Below, piece after piece: positions 28,231 to 36,379 of a DNA stretch of 64,000 nt. A model generated the notes under the pieces. It made no database searches. It was not told where the DNA came from and saw only the letters and a program-made list of their open reading frames with translations. Origin of the DNA: Caulobacter segnis (lineage in GTDB: Bacteria > Pseudomonadota > Alphaproteobacteria > Caulobacterales > Caulobacteraceae); contig NZ_CP096040.1 in the NCBI RefSeq assembly GCF_023935105.1, positions 1,488,001 to 1,552,000 of the forward strand. The letters run 5' to 3'. The position numbers were made by a program, and so were the translations under genes. Each line of letters begins with the position of its first letter. Position 1 is the stretch's first letter.

Positions 28231-29393
28231 GCGCGCCGATGTTTCCCGTCAGCACCGCCGTCGCCGGGATCGGCGTGCGCCAGTACAAGCGCGGCGGCGC
28301 GCCGCTGCCCGAACAGGGCGTGCTGGTCGGCGCCATCGTCGACGCCTGCGAGGACGCCGGGCTGGACCCGTCCGAGATCGACGGCTTCGTCTCGTATGGC
28401 GACGACAAGAACGAGCCGGTTCGCCTGGCGCCCGACCTGGGCACGCGCGACCTGTGCTGGTCGGCCCAGGTGTTCGGCGGCGGGGGCGGGGGCATAGCAG
28501 CGGCCTTCGGCCTGGCGGCGTCAGCGATCATCAGCGGCCAGGCTCGGACGGTCGTAGTGTTCCGCGCCCTGGTGCAGGGCGATAGCGGCCGGCTGTCCGG
28601 CGCGGTCATGGCCCACCACCTGAACGACCACATCATGGCCGCCGGCAACGTAGCCCCGGCCATCGAGTGCGCCATGCGCGCCCAGCGCCTGCTGGAGCAT
28701 CACAAGGTTCCGCGCCGATGCCTCGAGGACTTGGTTCGGGCCTCGTACCACCACGGGGCGCGCAATCCGAAGGCGGTCAGCTACGGCAAGGACCTGGACC
28801 TGGAGGTCTATCGCGCGTCGCGGATGATCTGCGAGCCGTTCCACCTGTTCGACTGCTCGCGCGAGAACGACGGGGCCGGGGCGCTGATCCTGACCTCGGC
28901 CGCGCGGGCGAGGGACCTGAAGCAGCAGCCGATCTATCTGAAGGGCGTCGCCCAGGGCGCGGGACGCGGCTGGGGCGACCTGCTGCAGAACGACGATCAC
29001 TACGCCTCGGCCGGCTTCGGGTCGGTGGCCCGACGGCTGTGGGTCCAGACGGGGCTGACGCCGGCCGACATCGACGTGGTGCAGCTGTACGAGAACTTCA
29101 GCGCCCAGGGCGTGGCCTCGCTGATCGACCACGGCTTCTGCACCTATGAGACCGTGGGCGAGGTGGTGCGCTACGAGAATCTGATCGCGCCGACGGGCCA
29201 GCTGCCGGTCAACACGGCGGGCGGCAACCTGGCCCAGGGGTTCATCCACGGGATCGGCATGGCGATCGAGGCGGTGGAGCAACTGCGCGGGACCTCGGCC
29301 AATCCGGTTCCGGATGCGCGTCATTGCCTGCTGGCCGGCGGGCCGGGGGCGCCGACGGTTAGCTCGGCGATCTTCTCGACCGAGGCGCGCTGA
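28227..29393 (+). CDS. Thiolase-like / Ltp2-type aldolase (lipid-transfer thiolase family)
   Basis: A 388-residue thiolase-fold protein of the lipid-transfer/Ltp2-like class rather than a classical thiolase. The usual catalytic Cys region is replaced by VFGGGGGGIAAAFGLAAS, while VVQLYENFSAQGV and NTAGGNLAQGFIHGIGMAIEAVEQLRGTS-type segments match the class that pairs with DUF35 proteins. Ltp2 with ChsH2 performs a retro-aldol cleavage that shortens steroid side chains. Coupled to the DUF35 gene by ATGA, this protein could cleave a beta-hydroxyacyl-CoA or act as a non-classical thiolase. The choice between the two is inference. Confidence 0.85.
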   Translation: MSAPMFPVSTAVAGIGVRQYKRGGAPLPEQGVLVGAIVDACEDAGLDPSEIDGFVSYGDDKNEPVRLAPDLGTRDLCWSAQVFGGGGGGIAAAFGLAASAIISGQARTVVVFRALVQGDSGRLSGAVMAHHLNDHIMAAGNVAPAIECAMRAQRLLEHHKVPRRCLEDLVRASYHHGARNPKAVSYGKDLDLEVYRASRMICEPFHLFDCSRENDGAGALILTSAARARDLKQQPIYLKGVAQGAGRGWGDLLQNDDHYASAGFGSVARRLWVQTGLTPADIDVVQLYENFSAQGVASLIDHGFCTYETVGEVVRYENLIAPTGQLPVNTAGGNLAQGFIHGIGMAIEAVEQLRGTSANPVPDARHCLLAGGPGAPTVSSAIFSTEAR

Positions 29394-29396
29394 GCC

Positions 29397-30244
29397 GTGG
29401 GCGGGACGCGCTTCCGGACCGACGACGGTCGGTGGCTGGCGGCCGATGTCGACGGATCGCCGGACGCGCCGGTGGTCGTGCTGCTGCACGGCGGCGGCCA
29501 GACGCGCCACAGCTGGGCCGGGGCGATGGCGGCGCTGGTCGCGCGCGGCTATCGGGTCATCAATTACGATGGGCGCGGGCATGGCGACAGCGACTGGTCG
29601 CCCGTCGGCGCCTATCACCTGGATGACCGGGCGCGGGACCTGGAGGCGGTGACGCGGGGCCTGTCCACGCCCTTCGCCCTGGTCGGCGCCTCGCTGGGCG
29701 GAGCGACCGCGATCCAGGCCGTGGCGCGAGGCCTTGAGCCCTCGGTGCTGGTGCTGGTCGACATCGTGCCCGATCCGGAACCGGAGGGCGTCGGCCGCAT
29801 CGTCGGCTTCATGCGGGGCCATCCCGACGGCTTCGCCACCTTGGACGAGGCGGCCGACGCCGTGGCCGCCTACAATCCCGAGCGGCCCCGTCCCAACGAT
29901 CCGGGTGGCCTGATGCGCAACCTGCGCCAGCGGCCGGACGGGCGACTGGGCTGGCACTGGGATCCCCGGATCGTCGAGGCCGACCCCCAGATCCACCACG
30001 ACGAGGTCCGGCGATCGGCCGAGGCGTTGGCGCGGACGGACGTGCCGGTCATGCTGGTGCGCGGCTTGCGAGCGACGTGGTCAGTCCGGCGGGCGTGGCG
30101 GCGTTCAAGGCCCGGATGCCGCGCCTGGAAGTCTTCGATGTCGCCGGGGCGGGCCACATGGTCGCCAGCGACCGCAACGACGCCTTCAACGCCGGCGTCC
30201 TGGACTTCCTCGACCGGCGCATGCCGGCCTTCCAGCGAGGTTGA
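29397..30244 (+). CDS. Alpha/beta-hydrolase (frameshifted in this sequence)
   Basis: About 282 residues once repaired. It shows [14 protein letters not shown] (oxyanion region), GASLGGATA with the nucleophilic serine, and near the C-terminus [13 protein letters not shown] with the catalytic histidine. The frame breaks at about 30067-30072: reading TTGCGAGCG with one extra G (TTGGCGAGC) restores [17 protein letters not shown] and the stop at 30242-30244. Without it, translation runs into the reductase gene. The GTG start lies three bases after the thiolase-like stop. Substrate is unknown; thioester or lactone/ester hydrolysis in the pathway is plausible. Confidence 0.85.
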
Positions 30245-30248
30245 GACC

Positions 30249-31490
30249 ATGCAGCGCTACGACGTCGTGATCGTGGGCGGCGGCCATGCCGGCGGGCAGG
30301 CGGCCATCGCGCTGCGCCAGGGTGGCTACACGGGGTCGATCGCCCTGGTCTCGGCCGAGCCCGAGGCGCCTTACGAGCGACCGCCGCTGTCCAAGGACTA
30401 TCTGGCCGGCGAGAAGACCTTCGACCGCCTGCTGCTACGGGCCGAGACCTTCTGGAGCGAGCGCGAGATCGCGCTGCTGCTGGCGCGGGAGGTCGTGGCG
30501 ATCGATCCGGCGGCGCACACAGTCGCGCTCGCAGACGGGGAAACACTGGGCTACGGCAAGCTGGTCTGGGCGGCCGGCGGCGCGCCGCGGCGGCTGAGTT
30601 GTGCGGGTCACGACCTGCGGGGCGTTCACGCGGTGCGCACGCGCGCCGATGTCGACCGGATGATCGCCGAGCTGCCGGAGGTCGAGCAGGTCGTGGTGAT
30701 CGGCGGCGGCTATATCGGCCTGGAGGCGGCGGCCGTGCTGATCAAGCTGGGCAAGCGGGTCGTGCTAATGGAGGCGCTGGACCGGGTGCTGGCGCGGGTG
30801 GCGGGCGAGGCGTTGTCGCGCTTCTACGAGGCCGAACACCGCGCCCACGGCGTCGACCTGCGGCTGGGCGCGCGCGTCGAATGCCTGAAGGAAGGCGAGG
30901 GCGGCCATGTCGCCGGCGTGCGCCTGGCGGACGGCGAGACCGTCCCGGCCCAGATGGTCATCGTCGGCATCGGCATCGCGCCGTCGGTCGGCCCGCTGCT
31001 GGCGGCCGGGGCGGAGGGCGACAACGGCGTCGCGATCGACGGCCTGTGCCGGACCAGCCTGGCGGACGTCTTCGCCATCGGCGACTGCGCCCTTCACGCC
31101 AACCGCTACGCTGGCGGTGCGGCGATCCGGCTGGAGTCGGTGCAGAACGCCAATGACCAGGCGACTATCGCGGCGAGCATGATCCGGACGGGTGAGAGCG
31201 CGCCCTACGACGCCGTCCCCTGGTTCTGGTCCAACCAGTACGACATCAAGCTCCAGACCGTGGGCCTGTCGACCGGCCACGACGCAACGGTGGTGCGGGG
31301 CGACCCGGTCGCGCGGTCGTTCTCGGTGATCTATCTGCGCGAGGGGCGGGTGATCGCGCTGGACTGCGTCAACGCCGTCAAGGACTACGTCCAAGGCCGC
31401 AAGCTTGTGATCGACGGCGCCCGCGTCGCGCCTGCCGACTTGGCCGACACCACCGTTCCGCTCAAGGAAATGGGGGCTTTGGCGCTTTAA
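30249..31490 (+). CDS. FAD-dependent ferredoxin reductase (putidaredoxin reductase-like)
   Basis: A 413-residue flavoprotein: [11 protein letters not shown] is the FAD Rossmann motif, [18 protein letters not shown] the NAD(P)H one, and VFAIGDCA the second FAD motif. [14 protein letters not shown] is typical of reductases serving Rieske oxygenases and class I P450s. Its partners are probably the ferredoxin at 38900 and, through it, the P450 at 34280 or the Rieske enzyme at 31550, both in the cluster. It starts four bases after the hydrolase stop. Confidence 0.93.
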   Translation: MQRYDVVIVGGGHAGGQAAIALRQGGYTGSIALVSAEPEAPYERPPLSKDYLAGEKTFDRLLLRAETFWSEREIALLLAREVVAIDPAAHTVALADGETLGYGKLVWAAGGAPRRLSCAGHDLRGVHAVRTRADVDRMIAELPEVEQVVVIGGGYIGLEAAAVLIKLGKRVVLMEALDRVLARVAGEALSRFYEAEHRAHGVDLRLGARVECLKEGEGGHVAGVRLADGETVPAQMVIVGIGIAPSVGPLLAAGAEGDNGVAIDGLCRTSLADVFAIGDCALHANRYAGGAAIRLESVQNANDQATIAASMIRTGESAPYDAVPWFWSNQYDIKLQTVGLSTGHDATVVRGDPVARSFSVIYLREGRVIALDCVNAVKDYVQGRKLVIDGARVAPADLADTTVPLKEMGALAL

Positions 31491-31507
31491 AACTATTTTC
31501 ATTAGGT
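31491..31507. promoter_or_regulatory. Operator A copy 2 before Rieske oxygenase gene
   Basis: AACTATTTTCATTAGGT, a weaker match to ATCTAA-N5-TTAGAT (9 of 12 arm positions), right after the reductase stop and 43 bases before the Rieske start. It suggests an internal promoter here. Confidence 0.35.
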
Positions 31508-31549
31508 TTTTGCGTGCTAGGGTCCTGGCAACGATAAACGGAGGCGATC

Positions 31550-32731
31550 ATGGACATCGTCGCGGAACGAAAGCCGGCCGAGCGCAAGGTCACGACCCTG
31601 GCCGCGCTGACCGAAAACCAGCAGGCGGCGATCCGCCTGATCCCGGCCGAGGCTGACGCGGTCGTCGAGCCGCTGGAGGCCACCCGGCCCAACGCCATCT
31701 TCACCGGCCGCGAGCGCTTCGACGCCGAGCAGGCCCGGATCTTCCGCCGCTATCCCGTGCCGGTCACGGTGTCGGCCCTGCTGCCCGAGCCGAGCATGGT
31801 GATGGCCCACGACGGTTACGGCGTGCCACTGCTGATCGCCCGCACCAAGTCGGGTGAGATCAAGGCGTTCCTCAACGCCTGCCAGCACAAGGGCTCCAAG
31901 CTTCTGGAGGACTGCGAGGTCCACAAGCGCGGCCGCGTCACCTGTCCGTATCACGCTTGGACCTACGGCATCGACGGCAAGCTGATCGGCGTGGCGCGAA
32001 ACGAGGCCTTCCTCAATCTCGACAAGAGCGAGCGGAGCCTGGTTGAGCTGCCGGCCCGCGAATGGGGCGGCATCGTCTACGTCCAGCTGGATCGCGGCCA
32101 CGCGGCCGACTGGTCGCAGTTGCACGACCAGATCGCCGCCGACTTCACCGCCTTGGGCATTCCGGACGCCTTCGTCTACGGCCGCAAGACCTTCGAGCTG
32201 AAGGCCAACTGGAAGGTCATCCTGGAGCCGTTCCTGGAGGGCTATCACGTCCAGCGCCTGCACGCGGCGTCGATCGGCGACCTGTTCCAGGATGCGCCCA
32301 ACATCGTCGACCTGTTCGGCCCCAACATCCGCCAGGTCTCGGGCCGCATGGGCTACGTCCCGGCGATGCTGGACGAGGATCCGGCCCAGAACATCCACAA
32401 GCTGGTGACCCACGCCTACACCGCGTTCCCCAACTGCGTGGTGGTGACCAGCCAGTACTACACCAGCGTGATGATCCTGATGCCGCGCGACGTGGGCCAC
32501 ACGACGGTCGAGTACTTCATGCTGACCCCCGGCGCGCCGACCACGGACAAGGCCCGCGAGGTGTTCGAGCGCTCGTACGAACTGATCCTGGGCGTGTTCG
32601 GCGGCGAGGACTTCCGCGCGGCCGAGATCAGCCAGGTCGGGCTGCAGGCCGGTGTGCCCGAAACCACCGTCTACTGCGGGCTCGAGAGCAACATCGTCCG
32701 CTACTACGAGGCGCTCGAGGCGCTGCTTTAG
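31550..32731 (+). CDS. Rieske non-haem iron oxygenase, catalytic (alpha) subunit
   Basis: A 393-residue ring-hydroxylating-type oxygenase. The Rieske 2Fe-2S ligands are C111 and H113 (CQHKG) and C132 and H135 (CPYHAW). The mononuclear iron histidines are H233 and H238 in the EPFLEGYHVQRLH segment. No small beta subunit is nearby, so it probably works as an alpha-only enzyme fed by the cluster's reductase and ferredoxin. A GGAGG site precedes the ATG. It hydroxylates or demethylates an intermediate of the pathway; the substrate cannot be read from sequence. Confidence 0.93.
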   Translation: MDIVAERKPAERKVTTLAALTENQQAAIRLIPAEADAVVEPLEATRPNAIFTGRERFDAEQARIFRRYPVPVTVSALLPEPSMVMAHDGYGVPLLIARTKSGEIKAFLNACQHKGSKLLEDCEVHKRGRVTCPYHAWTYGIDGKLIGVARNEAFLNLDKSERSLVELPAREWGGIVYVQLDRGHAADWSQLHDQIAADFTALGIPDAFVYGRKTFELKANWKVILEPFLEGYHVQRLHAASIGDLFQDAPNIVDLFGPNIRQVSGRMGYVPAMLDEDPAQNIHKLVTHAYTAFPNCVVVTSQYYTSVMILMPRDVGHTTVEYFMLTPGAPTTDKAREVFERSYELILGVFGGEDFRAAEISQVGLQAGVPETTVYCGLESNIVRYYEALEALL

Positions 32732-32767
32732 CGACGAGCCGGCGAAGACCGGCGAGGGAGGAATTTC

Positions 32768-34267
32768 ATGGCGCAGACCTTGTCCGGAGCGCTCGCCTGG
32801 TGGGCGCGGATGCGGCCCGACCAGCCGGCCGTCGTGCTGGGCGGCGAGACCCTGACCTACGCCGCCTACAAGGCCTGGTCCGACCGGGTGGCGGCCCTGC
32901 TGATCGCCGACGGCCTGGAGCCTGGCGACCGGGTGGCGATCTGCTCGCTGAACAGCCTGGCCTATTGCGCGCTGATCATGGGGATCATCCGGGCGGGCGG
33001 GATCGTGAGCCCGGTCAACTTCCGCTACACCGTGCGCGAGATCGGCGAGCTGTGCGAGGACACCGAGCCGCGCTTCGCCTTCGCCGCCCCCGAATTCGCC
33101 GACAGGATGCAAGTGGCGGGTCCGCCGGTGCGGGCTATGGCCGAAATCGAGGCCCTGCGCGAAGGCGAGCTTGCGCGGATCGATCGCGACGTCGATCCCG
33201 ACGCCCGGGTGGTGATCATCGCCACCTCGGGCTCGACGGCCAAGCCCAAGGGCGTGGTCTTCACCAACCGCTCGATGACCGCCTACGCCGCCAATTGGGC
33301 GACCGAGGAGACCTCGACCGCGCCGGGTTCGCGGATCATCAGCCTGGCGCCGCTGAACACCTCGGCCGGCTTCGTGCAGCTGATGCACTACATCACCCAG
33401 GGCTGCTCGATCTTCATGGTCCCGCAGTTCGTGGCGGCCGACACGCTGAAGCTGATCGAGGAGCAGAAGATCACCTGCTTCGCGGCCGTGCCGGTATTCT
33501 TCGAGGCGATCGCGGCCCTGCCGGAGTTCGACGCGGCCGACCTGTCGTCGATCCGCCTGGCCACGGTCGGCGGGGCGCGGGTCAGCCGGGCGCTGCTGGA
33601 GCGTTACAAGGCCAAGGGCGTCATCCTGCGGCAGATCTACGGTCAGACCGAGGTGGGCGGCAACGCCACCATCATGCCCGCGCAGCTGGCCCTGGAAGAG
33701 CCAGACAAGTGCGGCTGGGGCGGCCTGTTCATCGACCTGCGGGTCGTGAGGTCCGACGGCTCGGACTGCGCGCCCGGCGAGACGGGCGAGATCCTGATGC
33801 GCTCGCCCGGGATGATGAAGGAATACTGGCGCAATCCCGAGGCCACGGCCCAGGCGATCCGCGACGGCTGGCTGCATTCGGGCGACATCGGCATGCTGGA
33901 CGAGCGGGGCCTTCTGACCTTCGTCGACCGGTTGAAGGACCTGATCATCTCGGGCGGCCTCAACATCTCGGCCGCCGAGGTCGAGCGGGTGGTTTGCGAG
34001 TTCCACGGCGTCGTCGAGGCCCTGGTCATCGCCGCCCCGGACGCCAAGTTCGGCGAGACCCCGATGGTCGTTTATCACGGCCCGGTCGAGATCGATGTCG
34101 AGGCGCTGATCGCCCACTGCAACGAGAACCTCTCGAACTACAAGGTGCCGCGCTACGTGGCCTATTCGGCCGAGCCGCTGCCGCGCCTGGCCACCGGAAA
34201 ACTGTCCAAGCCCGCCGTGCGTGAAGCCTATGCCGGCGCGCACCAGACCCTCGCTCGCGTCCGCTAA
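32768..34267 (+). CDS. Acyl-CoA synthetase (AMP-forming)
   Basis: A 499-residue ANL-superfamily ligase. Core motifs: IIATSGSTAKPKGVVFTN (P-loop), YGQTEVGG, WLHSGDIGMLDERGLL and the C-terminal hinge DRLKDLIISGGLNISAAEVE, with the catalytic lysine in NYKVPRY...TGKLSKPAV. It activates a carboxylic acid to its CoA thioester so that the dehydrogenases, hydratases and thiolases of the cluster can act. It lies in a short-spaced series Rieske-ligase-P450 with GAGGGAGGAA before its ATG. Confidence 0.93.
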   Translation: MAQTLSGALAWWARMRPDQPAVVLGGETLTYAAYKAWSDRVAALLIADGLEPGDRVAICSLNSLAYCALIMGIIRAGGIVSPVNFRYTVREIGELCEDTEPRFAFAAPEFADRMQVAGPPVRAMAEIEALREGELARIDRDVDPDARVVIIATSGSTAKPKGVVFTNRSMTAYAANWATEETSTAPGSRIISLAPLNTSAGFVQLMHYITQGCSIFMVPQFVAADTLKLIEEQKITCFAAVPVFFEAIAALPEFDAADLSSIRLATVGGARVSRALLERYKAKGVILRQIYGQTEVGGNATIMPAQLALEEPDKCGWGGLFIDLRVVRSDGSDCAPGETGEILMRSPGMMKEYWRNPEATAQAIRDGWLHSGDIGMLDERGLLTFVDRLKDLIISGGLNISAAEVERVVCEFHGVVEALVIAAPDAKFGETPMVVYHGPVEIDVEALIAHCNENLSNYKVPRYVAYSAEPLPRLATGKLSKPAVREAYAGAHQTLARVR

Positions 34268-34279
34268 GGGAAGCCGCCG

Positions 34280-35497
34280 ATGAACGCGCCCGCCAACATC
34301 ACCGCCAACCAGCCGGCCCATGTTCCCGATCACCTGGTGTTCGACTTCGACATCTATGGCGATCCCCGGATCGGCCAGGACGTGCAGGGCGACTACGCCG
34401 CCGTCCTGGCCGACGCGCCCGATCTGTTCTGGACCAATCGCAACGGCGGCCACTGGATCGCCAAGGGCTTCGACGCCATCACCGCGGTGGTCACCGATCC
34501 CGAGCACTTCTCGGTGCGTGAGATGCAGATCCCGCGCGTGGAGAACCCGCCGTTCTTCATTCCGCTGAGCCTGGATCCACCCGAGAACCTGCCCTACCGC
34601 CGGGCGATGATGCCGATGTTCGGCCCCGTCGCGATCAAGGCCCTGGAGCCGCGCATCCGCGAGTGGGCAGCGGAGATCGTGGGCCGTGTCGCGGCCAAGG
34701 GCGCCTGCGACTTCCAGGTCGAGGTCTCGAAGATCTTCCCGGTGACGGTGTTCATGGAGCTGATGGGCATGGACCTGTCGCGGCTCCAGGAGTTCCGACA
34801 CCTGGCCGAAGGTTTCTTCCAGGTCCAGAACGACGCCGCCGAACTGGGCCGGCTGTCGGGCCTGATCCTGGGCACGCTTAAGGCCCTGGTCGACGAGAAG
34901 CGCGCCAAACCCGACGACAAGCTGATGAGCCATTTCATCACGGTCGACATCGACGGACGCACCATGAGCGAGGATGAGATCCTGGCCATGAGCTTCGTGC
35001 TGTTCCTGGGCGGGATGGACACGGTGACCAACGTCACCGGCTTCGCCTTCCAGCAACTGGCCCAGATGCCCGACGTCCAGGCCCGCCTGGTCGCCGATCC
35101 CTCGTTGGCCCAGGCCTTCGCCGACGAGGCCGTGCGCCTGTACGGCGTGGTCAACACCCCGCGCCTGGTGGTCAAGGATCGCGACATCGGCGAGGCCCGC
35201 CTGCGCGAGGGTGAGATGGTGCTGAACATCCTGTGCGTCGGCAGCCGTGACCCGCGCAAGTTCGACGCGCCCAACGCCTTCGACCTGGACCGCAAGCGCG
35301 TTGCGCACCTGACCTTCTCGTCGGGGCCGCACCTGTGCGTCGGCCATGTGCTGGGCCGCGCCGAGATCAAGATCCTGGCCGAGGAGTGGACCCGGCGCAT
35401 CCCGGTGTTCGAGCCCCAGCCCGGCGAGCGTCACGCCTTCCGCATGGGCACGGTGATGGCTCTGGAATCCCTGCCGCTGCGGTGGCCCGCGGCCTAG
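34280..35497 (+). CDS. Cytochrome P450, CYP101 (P450cam)-like
   Basis: A 405-residue class I P450. HVPDHLVFDFDIYGDP near the N-terminus and NGGHWIAKG closely resemble P450cam. The I-helix GGMDTVTN keeps the acid-alcohol pair (D247, T248) for oxygen activation, and FSSGPHLCVG has the haem cysteine C353. CYP101-type enzymes hydroxylate monoterpenoids and norisoprenoids (camphor, ionones, cineole), so a terpenoid or similar alicyclic substrate is likely. Electron partners are the putidaredoxin-like ferredoxin at 38900 and the reductase at 30249. It ends four bases before the convergent TetR gene. Confidence 0.94.
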   Translation: MNAPANITANQPAHVPDHLVFDFDIYGDPRIGQDVQGDYAAVLADAPDLFWTNRNGGHWIAKGFDAITAVVTDPEHFSVREMQIPRVENPPFFIPLSLDPPENLPYRRAMMPMFGPVAIKALEPRIREWAAEIVGRVAAKGACDFQVEVSKIFPVTVFMELMGMDLSRLQEFRHLAEGFFQVQNDAAELGRLSGLILGTLKALVDEKRAKPDDKLMSHFITVDIDGRTMSEDEILAMSFVLFLGGMDTVTNVTGFAFQQLAQMPDVQARLVADPSLAQAFADEAVRLYGVVNTPRLVVKDRDIGEARLREGEMVLNILCVGSRDPRKFDAPNAFDLDRKRVAHLTFSSGPHLCVGHVLGRAEIKILAEEWTRRIPVFEPQPGERHAFRMGTVMALESLPLRWPAA

Positions 35498-35501
35498 GGC
35501 C

Positions 35502-36161
35502 TCACGCGCCTTCGAACTGGACGCTGTCGCCGACCGGCTGGCCCAGCGAGCCTCGGCGATAGCGTTCGGCGACGCCGGTGAAGAAGATCCGCACCGTCTC
35601 CACGAACAGCGCTTCCTCGTCATCGAACGGGTTGGCGTCCAGGGCGCGCGCCAGGCGTGGCAGCTTCTCGCGATCGGCCTCGGGCATCGGCGGGATGCCG
35701 CGCGCCTGGGCGGCGGCGGCGAACAGGGCCGAGCCGAAGGTCAGCTTCTCGGTGCCCTCGATGACCGCCATGTGGAACTCGGGCGGGTAGGGGTCGCTGG
35801 CGGCGGCCTCGTTGTAGGCGCTCAAGAGCAGGTGGCGCGGGAAGAACTGCAGCATCAGCAGCGCCGCGTTCGGGTGGCGTAGCAGCGACCGCCGGGCCGA
35901 AACGCACAGCGTGACGATCCGCTCCTCATAGGGCAGCTCGGTCTTTTCCATGCCTGGCAGGTTCAGCAGCAGTAGGCGCGCCACTTCTTCCAGCAGCGCG
36001 GCCTTGTCGGCGAAGTGGTGGTACAGCGACGGCGCCTGCACGCCCATCTTGGTCGCCACCCGCGCCAGGCTGAACCCGGACAGTCCCACCTCGTCGATCA
36101 CGGCCAGGGCCGCCACTGCGGCGCTGCTGCGGGAGATCAGGGGAGAGGAGGGGCGCGCCAA
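35502..36161 (-). CDS. TetR-family transcriptional regulator
   Basis: A 219-residue repressor: helix-turn-helix at about residues 14-55 (LARVATKMGVQAPSLYHHFADKAALLE) and a helical C-terminal domain of the TetR_C type. It is divergent from the TonB receptor at 36380; their shared 218-base region carries operator A copy 3 and an imperfect palindrome containing AATCGAT (36270-36291). It is the second TetR of the cluster, which may explain the two operator types. Confidence 0.9.
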   Translation of the reverse strand: MARPSSPLISRSSAAVAALAVIDEVGLSGFSLARVATKMGVQAPSLYHHFADKAALLEEVARLLLLNLPGMEKTELPYEERIVTLCVSARRSLLRHPNAALLMLQFFPRHLLLSAYNEAAASDPYPPEFHMAVIEGTEKLTFGSALFAAAAQARGIPPMPEADREKLPRLARALDANPFDDEEALFVETVRIFFTGVAERYRRGSLGQPVGDSVQFEGA

Positions 36162-36316
36162 AAAACCGTTCCGAGCTACGACAGATTCTCATTTTCGCAT
36201 CGCCGGTCCGCCGGCTCAAGCGGGCCGTGATCAAGTTCGCGCTTGCTGAATCTCAAGCGCCATAACGAATTTAATCAATCGATGAAGTAAAAATCATCAA
36301 TTCCAGTTGACCCTGA

Positions 36317-36333
36317 ATCTACGGCTATTAGGA
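36317..36333. promoter_or_regulatory. Operator A copy 3 before the TonB receptor
   Basis: ATCTACGGCTATTAGGA, matching the copy at 27740 at ATCTA and TTAGGA with the same five-base spacer. It lies 47 bases upstream of the receptor ATG in the region shared with the TetR gene. Confidence 0.5.
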
Positions 36334-36379
36334 TTAGGTTTAGGTCCCGACAGTGGACCATGGGAGAGGGAGCTCCGGT

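Noticed and set aside
28227..29393. Classical acetyl-CoA acetyltransferase
   Set aside because: The usual Cys-containing loop and GHPxGxTG motif are absent; DUF35 partnership points to the lipid-transfer/Ltp2-like class.
29397..31490. A single 697-residue hydrolase-reductase fusion
   Set aside because: The join is created by a one-base deletion near 30070; the alternative frame restores the hydrolase C-terminus and a stop four bases before the reductase ATG.
31517..35623. A 1,368-codon open frame on the minus strand
   Set aside because: It is antisense to the Rieske, CoA ligase and P450 genes, has no domain motifs and a His/Gly/Leu/Asp-rich composition typical of the complement of high-GC codons.
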